A stretch of 7,126 nucleotides of DNA from Oceanospirillaceae bacterium (GTDB lineage: Bacteria; Pseudomonadota; Gammaproteobacteria; Pseudomonadales; Balneatricaceae): positions 7,476 to 14,601 of the forward strand of contig DPHB01000023.1 of NCBI GenBank assembly GCA_003521845.1. The letters are read 5' to 3'. Of this stretch, positions 1 through 5,921 are shown one piece after another (the stretch's first letter is position 1; each line of letters starts with the position of its first letter). The position numbers were made by a program, and so were the translations under genes. The notes beneath the pieces are model-generated. The model saw only the letters and a program-made list of their open reading frames with translations. It was not told the DNA's origin and made no database searches.

Positions 1-395
1 CTTTGGGCTTGGCTTTGGGGTATCTGGTGGTGCGCAAGTTGCTGGCAAAAACGCTGCAAATAAGGCTGGTCCTGGGCATGGGCTACAATCAAACTGCCGT
101 GGGACTGTAGCAAAGCCTCGGCTCCTAAGCCTTGCACTAGCTGGGGCCACAAGTCTAGGCTGCGCATACCTAGTTTATAAATACTGGCATCGGCCGATTC
201 TAGCTCGGCATAGGGGGCAAGCATGCCCGCTGCCAGAAAGGCGGCAGAGGCTTCTTCATGCGCGGAAGCTTGGTCAAACAGGGTTACCTGATGACCAAGC
301 TGGTGCAGTTGCCAGGCTAGCAGTCGCCCCATCAAGCCAGCGCCGGCAATGCCGACGCGCAGGCTAGAGCAGTGCTCAAGCCGCTTAGATGGCAT
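1..395 (-). CDS. thiO: Glycine oxidase ThiO (FAD-dependent), N-terminal part; runs off the left edge
   Basis: ThiO oxidises glycine to the imine dehydroglycine, which ThiG uses to build the thiazole ring of thiamine in aerobic bacteria. The visible 131 residues are the N-terminal end of a family usually about 350-370 residues long; the rest lies left of position 1. Residues 13-41 form a Rossmann dinucleotide-binding unit with GAGLMG (18-23) and an acidic residue (D41) at the end of the second strand. The stretch AAGMLAPYAELE (56-67) is typical of ThiO and related D-amino-acid-oxidase-like flavoproteins. The ATG lies inside the last codons of thiC (11-nt overlap), so translation is probably coupled; later ATGs would remove the FAD motif. 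It sits behind the same TPP riboswitch as thiC. Another DAO-family amine oxidase is possible on sequence alone, but the position after thiC makes ThiO likely. Confidence 0.87.
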   Translation of the reverse strand, partial: MPSKRLEHCSSLRVGIAGAGLMGRLLAWQLHQLGHQVTLFDQASAHEEASAAFLAAGMLAPYAELESADASIYKLGMRSLDLWPQLVQGLGAEALLQSHGSLIVAHAQDQPYLQRFCQQLAHHQIPQSQAQ

Positions 396-2300
396 GATAG
401 AGTTCGCTACCTTCGGACTTAAACTTATCGGCCATGTCTTGCATGCCTGCTTGTTGTTGCTTTTCCTGTTCCTGTTTTAGGTCTTGTTCCTGCTGAGCAG
501 CAAAGTCACGTACCTCTTGGATGATCTTCATAGAACAGAACTTGGGCCCGCACATAGAACAAAAATGCGCCACCTTGGCCGCGTCTTTAGGCAGGGTTTC
601 ATCGTGATATGCGCGCGCACGATCAGGGTCTAAGCTAAGGTTAAACTGGTCATCCCAGCGGAATTCGAAGCGTGCTTTAGAAAGGGCATTGTCACGTAGC
701 TGTGAGGCGGGGTGGCCTTTGGCTAGGTCGGCGGCGTGGGCAGCGATCTTGTAGGTAATAATGCCTTCTTTTACATCATCACGATTGGGTAAACCCAGAT
801 GCTCCTTAGGTGTCACATAGCACAACATGGCACAGCCGTACCAGCCAATCATGGCGGCACCAATGCCTGACGCAAAGTGGTCATAACCGGGTGATATATC
901 GGTGACCAAAGGGCCTAAGGTATAGAAAGGTGCTTCATGACAATGCTCTAGCTGCTCGTCCATATTGGCCTTCACCATGTGCATAGGTACGTGGCCTGGG
1001 CCTTCGATAAATACTTGTACATCATGCTTCCAGGCGATCTTGGTGAGTTCACCCATGGTACGCAATTCGGCAAACTGGGCTTCGTCATTGGCATCGGCTA
1101 GGCAACCGGGGCGCAAACCATCACCTAAAGAGAAGGTGATGTCGTAGGCTTTCATGATGTCGCAGATATCTTCAAAATGCGTGTAGAGGAAGTTTTCCTT
1201 ATGATGCGCTAGGCACCACTTGGCCATGATGGAACCACCACGGGAGACGATGCCGGTAATCCGCTTGGCGGTCATGGGCACATAACGCAGTAAGGTTGCA
1301 GCGTGAATGGTAAAGTAATCCACGCCCTGTTCGGCCTGCTCAATCAGGGTGTCACGGAATATTTCCCAAGTCAGGTCTTCGGCTACCCCGCTAACCTTTT
1401 CTAGGGCCTGATAAATGGGCACAGTACCGATAGGTACCGGGGAGTTACGTACGATCCATTCCCGGGTTTCGTGAATGTTGTCACCGGTAGACAGGTCCAT
1501 AACCGTGTCACCACCCCAACGTGTAGACCAAACCATTTTTTCTACTTCTTCTTCAATAGAAGAGGTCACGGCACTATTACCAATGTTGGCGTTAATATTG
1601 ATTAAAAAATTACGCCCGATAATCATCGGCTCGGATTCTGGGTGATTGATGTTGGCAGGAATCACGGCGCGGCCCGCGGCTACTTCACTGCGTACAAATT
1701 CGGGGGTAATAAAGCTCGGTGTATTGGCACCAAAATTCTGCCCAGGGTGCTGTTGTTGTACTGCCTGCTCCATTTCCGCTTGCTCTAGGGCAAGGTTCTC
1801 GCGAATGGCAATATACTCCATTTCTGGGGTGATAATGCCTTGGCGAGCATAGTGTAGTTGGGTAACATTTTGCCCAGGTTTGGCGCACAAGGGGTTGCGT
1901 TTATGTTCAAAACGCAGTTTTTCTAGGGTGATGTTTTGTTCCCGTAAACGGCTGTATTTGGAGGTAAAATCGTCTAGTTGTTGGGTATCTCCACGTTCCT
2001 TTATCCACTGGTCGCGGATATTGGGTAGGCCGTGGCGTACGTCAATGTCTATGTCCGGGTCCGTATAGGGGCCGGAGGTGTCATAGACGCGTACGGGGGG
2101 GTGTCTTCTAGTTCCCCGTCGCGTAAATGGGTAGGCGACTGGGTGACTTCACGCATACCTACGCGAATGTCATCGCGGCTGCCGGTGACATAGAATTTGC
2201 GGGAATTGGGTAAGGCTTTGGTTGAAAGCTGATCAACTGAGGCTGTTTGGCTTAAGTTTTGACTTGCATTTTGGTCAAGGGAAGTGCCGTCTGGGCTCAT
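385..2300 (-). pseudogene. thiC: Phosphomethylpyrimidine synthase ThiC, full length but with a one-base frameshift
   Basis: ThiC is a radical-SAM enzyme that rearranges aminoimidazole ribotide (AIR) into hydroxymethylpyrimidine phosphate in the cytosol. The first 69 codons read from ATG at 2300 (after GGAG) in one frame, including NSRKFYVTGSRDDIRVGMRE. After the C7 run at 2101-2095 the protein continues in another frame with VRVYDTSGPYTDPDIDIDVR and stays open to TAA at 385. Adding one base to the run restores about 638 residues, close to the usual 610-640. Conserved blocks are present: NINHPESEPMIIGRNF, SLGDGLRPG, EGPGHVPMH, HEAPFYTLGPL, and the C-terminal iron-sulfur motif CSMCGPKFC (cysteines 581, 584, 589 of the restored protein). 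A start at the TTG at 1890 would be an artefact of the frameshift, because ThiC-like sequence continues upstream. No other damage is seen, so a base-calling error or a very recent mutation is more likely than an old pseudogene. Confidence 0.93.
2095..2101 (-). other. Frameshift site in thiC (homopolymer of seven C on the coding strand)
   Basis: Codons 67-69 read ACC CCC CCG in the given sequence and lead into a frame that stops at 2049 after 83 residues. With eight C the reading becomes ACC CCC CCC GTA CGC GTC, giving the ThiC sequence TPPVRVYDTSGP. The change is therefore a single missing C (or, less simply, two extra bases). Confidence 0.9.
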
Positions 2301-2307
2301 GTCGTTT

Positions 2308-2311
2308 CTCC
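2308..2311 (-). promoter_or_regulatory. Ribosome binding site of thiC
   Basis: The coding strand has GGAG followed by AAACGAC and then ATG at 2300, a spacing of 7 nt. This good site, with the ThiC-like N-terminus after it, fixes the true start of thiC about 410 bases upstream of the longest single-frame open stretch. Confidence 0.75.
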
Positions 2312-2342
2312 ATTAATAGAATGAAAATGCGACCTGACGGCG

Positions 2343-2369
2343 AGCCACACCCGAAAAGGGGCCGTGGCT
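2343..2369 (-). promoter_or_regulatory. Stable hairpin between the TPP aptamer and thiC (likely expression platform)
   Basis: On the coding strand AGCCAC (2369-2364) pairs with GTGGCT (2348-2343), and inner CCC pairs with GGG around a C/T-rich loop. No T run follows directly, so it is not a standard intrinsic terminator. It lies 12 nt after the aptamer and 31 nt before the ribosome binding site. It may be part of a switch acting on translation or on Rho-dependent termination. Confidence 0.5.
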
Positions 2370-2380
2370 TGAGCGAGCAG

Positions 2381-2479
2381 CTTGTTTCCTACGCAGGTAC
2401 TAACCTGTTCAGGTGCGGCGGGTTTGAAATATCATCTCAGCCAACTAGTCATGTTGTGACTAGAAGGCACCCCGACAAG
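2381..2479 (-). promoter_or_regulatory. TPP riboswitch (THI box) in the thiC leader
   Basis: Read on the minus strand, the landmark segments of the thiamine pyrophosphate aptamer occur in the right order. CTTGT (2479-2475) pairs with ACAAG (2385-2381) to close P1. GGGGTGC lies at 2473-2467. A 7-bp P3-type arm, CTAGTCA/TGACTAG with loop CAACA, lies at 2463-2445. The nearly invariant GGCTGAGA is at 2442-2435, ACCTGAACAGG at 2414-2404, and TACCTGCGTAGG just before the P1 3' strand. TPP binding should repress thiC and thiO. The aptamer ends 80 nt upstream of the thiC ATG. Confidence 0.95.
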
Positions 2480-2497
2480 GCGCGTTAAATTGTGTTT

Positions 2498-2519
2498 AGC
2501 GTTGCTATTGGACAACGCT
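2498..2519 (-). promoter_or_regulatory. Perfect 7-bp hairpin at the predicted 5' end of the thiC transcript
   Basis: AGCGTTG and CAACGCT are separated by eight bases (TCCAATAG). The structure begins about 8 nt after the candidate -10 box, so it would sit at the very 5' end of the mRNA, ahead of the riboswitch. It could protect the 5' end or be a DNA dyad for a regulator. Confidence 0.45.
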
Positions 2520-2526
2520 GGTGGCA

Positions 2527-2555
2527 AGTATATAGCGTAAAAAACAGGATGTTTA
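2527..2555 (-). promoter_or_regulatory. Candidate sigma-70 promoter of the thiC operon
   Basis: On the minus strand TAAACA (2555-2550, 4 of 6 matches to TTGACA) and TATACT (2532-2527, 5 of 6 matches to TATAAT) are 17 bp apart. Transcription would start near 2520, giving a leader of about 220 nt that contains the whole riboswitch. This is a by-eye match only. Confidence 0.5.
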
Positions 2556-2690
2556 GTGCCAGAGCGGTAATAATTAAGGTTTTTTTGGCCCCAAAACTCG
2601 TTTTATCATGCTGGCTGATTTGCAGATTGACGGCACTATAGGGTGCAGGGCATAGTATTGGTTCCGAGCAGGAAGCCTAATAAATTATCT

Positions 2691-3206
2691 ATGTCAGAAG
2701 CAAATTTTCAACAACGTAAACGTTACAGCCGCTGGATGTATGCCTTGATGTGGTTGGGTGTATTGCTGGTATTGGTGTTGTTTTTCCAAGATCAGTTGCA
2801 GGAACAATATAACCCTAATCAGAATCTTGCGCAGCAGTCAGGTGCTTCAGAGGCGGTAGTTTTACAGCGTAATAAACAGGGGCACTATGTGGCAACTGGC
2901 CTTATAAATGGTCAAAAAGTGGTGTTTTTGCTCGATACTGGGGCCACCGATGTGGCCATTCCAGAGCCGATTGCCAAACAATTGGGGCTGCGTTATGGCC
3001 GTGCAGGGCAAGTGAATACCGCCAATGGGGTTAGTCGCACCTTTGATACCATGCTGGATACCCTTAGCTTGGGTAGTATCACTCAGCAGCAAGTGCCTGC
3101 CGTTATTGTGCCGGGCTATGAATCGCCCGCCATATTATTGGGCATGTCTTTTTTAAAGCACATCGAATTTAGCCAGCGCGGTGATATTCTTACGCTGCGT
3201 AAGTAG
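2691..3206 (+). CDS. Membrane-anchored retropepsin-like aspartic protease (clan AA, TIGR02281-type)
   Basis: From ATG at 2691 the protein has 171 residues. A basic N-terminus (K10, R11, R14) precedes one hydrophobic segment at about 15-32, predicting a single-pass inner-membrane protein with its C-terminal domain in the periplasm. The catalytic motif is FLLDTGATDVAIP with D82-T83-G84. Near the end ILLGMSFLKHIEF (149-160) matches the conserved second half of this bacterial family. With one DTG motif it must dimerise, like retroviral proteases. Its substrates are unknown. A GTG at 2643 in the same frame would add 16 residues but has no ribosome site; AGGAAG at 2670-2675 lies rather far (15 nt) from the chosen ATG. 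It is divergent from thiC and ends 2 nt from the convergent dioxygenase gene. Confidence 0.85.
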   Translation: MSEANFQQRKRYSRWMYALMWLGVLLVLVLFFQDQLQEQYNPNQNLAQQSGASEAVVLQRNKQGHYVATGLINGQKVVFLLDTGATDVAIPEPIAKQLGLRYGRAGQVNTANGVSRTFDTMLDTLSLGSITQQQVPAVIVPGYESPAILLGMSFLKHIEFSQRGDILTLRK

Positions 3207-3208
3207 CC

Positions 3209-4012
3209 TTAGTTGTTGCATAGCCAGTTATGTGGTGTATGTAGTAATGGGCGAAAATAGGCAATTATACGCCCATTTTTCCCGACGTTAGCTGTGTTTT
3301 TCGGCCAGAGGCCTTGGCCGTGTAGAGCATGGCGATGAATCAGATAGGCGCCACCTAAGGGGGCATAGATGGGTTCGGGTTGTATAGTTTCTAGAATATG
3401 TCGGCGCACCAATTGATAACCATCCGTAATATCCTTTTCTGACCAGTGCTGTTCTGGCACCTGGGCAAGCTCTGTCTGTAGCCAGGCTTGTACTAGCTTG
3501 TGCGAGCCGGGCCAAACCATTACTGGGCCAGCTTCTGGCAAGTGACTGCTTAATGGAATGCCGAGTATAAAGCTATGCTGTTCTGTGAGGTGGCGTCGGC
3601 GTTCTGGACCGAGAGGCCGTAGGCCATCAAAGTGTGCTGCATAGCGTTGCTTGCGATATTGAAAGCTAGCGCTAGACTCACTGGCACTGGCTTGGGGGTA
3701 GCCTGGCAGACAAGCTGAAATTTGGGCTTGGTCTAGGGCAAGTTCGGTGCAATCCACATAGTTTGTTAGCTGTTTTAAAAGACCGGTCGGTAGGCTAGGG
3801 CCTTTTGCTACAGCGCCTGTGGCGTCATTAGGCAAGGCATTAACGCCAGCAAACCAAGTATTTTGGTAGCGCCACCATTGTTTTAGATCGGGGGCTTGCA
3901 TGCGTTGTATAGCAATGGGCAAAGTGTGCTTTTGCCAAGCTTTTAGTTCTGCACTAGCGGGTAGCTGCGCCCACCCTGTTAAGGCTAGTTGTTGGTAATG
4001 ATCAGTGGCCAA
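3209..4012 (-). CDS. Phytanoyl-CoA dioxygenase (PhyH)-like Fe(II)/2-oxoglutarate oxygenase
   Basis: The 267-residue protein fits the PhyH superfamily, which uses Fe(II), oxygen and 2-oxoglutarate to hydroxylate varied small molecules. YAAHFDGLRPLG supplies the iron-binding H-x-D pair (H127, D129). VMVWPGSHK (165-172) is the typical turn of the double-stranded beta-helix. HRHALHGQG (226-234) supplies the distal histidine (probably H231), and R248 or R254 in GRIIAYFRP would hold 2-oxoglutarate. The N-terminal YQQLALTGWAQLP resembles the family's opening strand. An in-frame TAG lies 11 codons upstream and no ATG or GTG occurs between it and the conserved region, so the start is the TTG at 4012. 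This overlaps the upstream gene by 11 nt, with no clear ribosome site, which suggests coupled translation. The substrate cannot be predicted. Confidence 0.75.
   Translation of the reverse strand: MATDHYQQLALTGWAQLPASAELKAWQKHTLPIAIQRMQAPDLKQWWRYQNTWFAGVNALPNDATGAVAKGPSLPTGLLKQLTNYVDCTELALDQAQISACLPGYPQASASESSASFQYRKQRYAAHFDGLRPLGPERRRHLTEQHSFILGIPLSSHLPEAGPVMVWPGSHKLVQAWLQTELAQVPEQHWSEKDITDGYQLVRRHILETIQPEPIYAPLGGAYLIHRHALHGQGLWPKNTANVGKNGRIIAYFRPLLHTPHNWLCNN
3246..3280 (+). terminator. Candidate intrinsic terminator of the protease gene, inside the convergent dioxygenase gene
   Basis: On the plus strand AATGGGCG (3246-3253) pairs perfectly with CGCCCATT (3270-3277) around a 16-base A/T-rich loop, and a run of five T (3276-3280) ends it. 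The minus strand has no T run on its side, so it would act only on transcripts from the protease gene, about 40-75 nt past its stop. The large loop lowers confidence. Confidence 0.45.
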
Positions 4013-4460
4013 GGCGGCGTCTGGAACCGGCGCTAACGCGGCCTAGGGTAATCGGCCCATCGTAGCTTGGCGCCAGTTTCTTTTTTGCTATATTGCGGTT
4101 TGGGTCGCCACGATAAAGGTCTTTACGCTTGGCATCAATGCGGGCTTTTTCCTGGCGTGCGTCTTCCGCTTCTGCAAGGGCTCGCTCAGTTTTCTTTTTG
4201 ACTAGTTCGTCGGCGGCTTCCGCCATCTTATTATCAAGGTTTGCTGCTCTTTGTGCTGCGGCTGCCGTTTGCATCTGTAGATCATTTGCCAAGTTGAGCA
4301 TGGCTTTAGCTGACATGGTGGAAGTGGGCACTCTGAGGTGCATGCTTTGATTGATGACCTCAGGAAACATATTGGCACCGGTTTTTTTAGCATAGTCAGA
4401 CATAGCCGTCTCACACTCAGCTAGTAGAGCGTTAATCTGTTTTTCCAGATCATCTGTCAT
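4002..4460 (-). CDS. Hypothetical protein, 152 residues, probable coiled coil with a basic tail
   Basis: I do not recognise this protein. It is soluble in appearance, with no signal peptide or membrane segment. Residues 1-50 are mixed (MTDDLEKQINALLAECETA). Residues about 52-115 are rich in A, E, K and R with long helical potential (for example KKKTERALAEAEDARQEKA), consistent with a coiled coil. The last 35 residues are basic and less regular (NIAKKKLAPSYDG, then SRRRLGH). The ATG at 4460 has GAGG ten bases upstream. It follows cysG by 59 bp, and its TGA stop lies inside the start of the oxygenase gene (11-nt overlap), which argues that it is translated and that the two products work together. 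Only C15 is available as a thiol; no catalytic motif is visible. Confidence 0.65.
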   Translation of the reverse strand: MTDDLEKQINALLAECETAMSDYAKKTGANMFPEVINQSMHLRVPTSTMSAKAMLNLANDLQMQTAAAAQRAANLDNKMAEAADELVKKKTERALAEAEDARQEKARIDAKRKDLYRGDPNRNIAKKKLAPSYDGPITLGRVSAGSRRRLGH

Positions 4461-4519
4461 GCGTATGCAACCTCTGAGCTGAGCTCGTTTGTTACCTACT
4501 TCCTTGTGTGGTTAAGTTA

Positions 4520-5917
4520 CTAGTCGTCTCTTTCTGAGTCAAACCAAGCTAATTTGTCGTGTAAGTTGACTACTCTGCCAACAATAAACAGTGATGGTGA
4601 CATCACCGTTTCTTTGGTCATTACTTCAGGTATATGGCTCAGATCTGACACGATAACGCGTTGGTCCTGAGTCGTGCCTTTTTCTATCAAGGCGGCGGGC
4701 ATATGTGGATCCATGCCGTGCTTGATGAGCTCTTGGCAAATTATGGGTAGCCCCTTTAGTCCCATATAGAATACCAGAGTTTGATGCTCTACTGCCAATG
4801 CAGGCCAGTCTAGTGCGATGCCGCCATCACGTAGTTGGCCGGTGACAAAGCGTACCGATTGCGCATAGTCACGATGCGTAAGTGGTATGCCCGCGTACGC
4901 GGAACAGCCACTGGCAGCGGTGATACCGGGCACTACCTGAAAGGGTACCCCAGATGTGGCCAAGGTTTCAATCTCTTCACCGCCCCTACCAAAGATAAAC
5001 GGATCGCCGCCTTTTAACCGTGCAACGCGTTTACCGAGCTTGGCGTGGTCAACCAATAGTTGGTTGATGCCGTCCTGGGGTACGCTGTGATTTGCTCGGC
5101 GTTTGCCCACATAAATGCGTTCCGCTGAATCCGGTACTAAGGCCATCACCTGCTCCGAAACCAAGGCATCGTGCAGCACCACATCGGCTTGTTGTAGCAA
5201 ACGAAAAGCGCGTAGGGTGAGTAGGTCTGGATCACCAGGCCCAGCACCAAGTAGGTATACTTCACCATTGCTAGTATGCTTATCGGCATCTTGCAAGGCT
5301 TTCTTTAACAAGCCTTCGGCAACATCGCGCTGGCCGGAAAAAAGCGCTTCGGCTACGGCGCCTTGTAATACGCCTTCCCAAAAGCTTACGCGGTCGCTTT
5401 CTTTGGGTAGTGCCAGTTTAACCGCATCACGATACTTGCCGGCTAGCTCTGCTAAGTGGCCGTAATGCTTAGGAATAAATTGCTCAAGCTGTTGACGCAG
5501 TAAGCGTGACAGCACCGGTGACGCACCGCCATTATTAATAGCGATGGCAAGTGGGCTACGGTCGACAGTGGCACCAAAAATGACATTGCCAGCGCTGGGG
5601 TCGTCGGCCACGTTACTGAGTAAGCCACGCTCTTGGGCTAGCTTGGCAACAGCTTGATTTACGCCCTTGTGGTCTGTCAGAGCCAGCAAGAGGTTGTATT
5701 GTGTTTGTACTAGATGGCTATCGAAGGCTTGTGCAATAACTTTGCCGCCAGCGGCTGTGATGAGTTCAGCTAACTCTGGTCGGCAGGTAGGGGCCACTAG
5801 GTCACAGGCTACACCGGCTTGGGTTAGTGCCTTGGCGCGGCGTAAGGCAACACGCCCGCCGCCCACAATGAGGGCATGTAACTGATCCGTTTGATGAAAG
5901 AGCGGGAAGTACCCCAT
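4520..5917 (-). CDS. cysG: Siroheme synthase CysG (precorrin-2 dehydrogenase / ferrochelatase / uroporphyrinogen-III C-methyltransferase)
   Basis: This 465-residue protein has the full enterobacterial CysG layout. The N-terminal half oxidises precorrin-2 with NAD and inserts iron to give siroheme, the cofactor of sulfite and nitrite reductases: IVGGGRVA (17-24) is the NAD loop, and D105 corresponds to the catalytic D104 of Salmonella CysG. The C-terminal half methylates uroporphyrinogen III to precorrin-2 with SAM: LLGAGPGDPDLLTLRA (222-237), LKGGDPFIFGRGGEE (301-315), GITAASGCSAYAGIPLTHRD (331-350), with D250 and M385 at the expected catalytic and SAM-binding places. The position of the phosphorylatable S128 is N129 here. 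The ATG has AGGA seven bases upstream that overlaps the stop of the preceding cobD gene (4-nt gap), so the two are co-transcribed. Its precorrin-2 can also feed cobalamin synthesis. Confidence 0.96.
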   Translation of the reverse strand: MGYFPLFHQTDQLHALIVGGGRVALRRAKALTQAGVACDLVAPTCRPELAELITAAGGKVIAQAFDSHLVQTQYNLLLALTDHKGVNQAVAKLAQERGLLSNVADDPSAGNVIFGATVDRSPLAIAINNGGASPVLSRLLRQQLEQFIPKHYGHLAELAGKYRDAVKLALPKESDRVSFWEGVLQGAVAEALFSGQRDVAEGLLKKALQDADKHTSNGEVYLLGAGPGDPDLLTLRAFRLLQQADVVLHDALVSEQVMALVPDSAERIYVGKRRANHSVPQDGINQLLVDHAKLGKRVARLKGGDPFIFGRGGEEIETLATSGVPFQVVPGITAASGCSAYAGIPLTHRDYAQSVRFVTGQLRDGGIALDWPALAVEHQTLVFYMGLKGLPIICQELIKHGMDPHMPAALIEKGTTQDQRVIVSDLSHIPEVMTKETVMSPSLFIVGRVVNLHDKLAWFDSERDD

Positions 5918-5921
5918 GGTA

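Noticed and set aside
385..1890. A 501-residue ThiC starting at TTG 1890
   Set aside because: ThiC sequence continues upstream in the same frame to 2094 and, across the C7 run, to the ATG at 2300 with a good ribosome site; the short version is an artefact of the frameshift.
2049..2300. A separate 83-residue small protein
   Set aside because: Its first 69 residues are the ThiC N-terminus; the last 14 are out-of-frame translation after the homopolymer.
2222..2488. Plus-strand open frame of 88 codons across the thiC leader
   Set aside because: It lies antisense to the TPP riboswitch and the thiC start, and its sequence is explained by those conserved elements.
2604..2642. Plus-strand promoter for the protease gene (TATCAT at 2604 or TATAGG at 2637)
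   Set aside because: Neither hexamer has an acceptable -35 box at 16-18 bp.
4514..4542. Internal promoter before the 152-residue gene (TTGACT, 17 bp, TAACTT on the minus strand)
   Set aside because: The -35 box is good, but the -10 box matches only 3 of 6 positions, and the gene spacing already fits an operon.
5115..5465. Plus-strand open frame of 116 codons inside cysG
   Set aside because: Serine/arginine/alanine-rich translation typical of the antisense of a real gene; cysG is clearly coding on the minus strand. The same applies to other plus-strand frames at 965-1147, 1646-1852, 4129-4350, 5667-5885 and 5929-6246.
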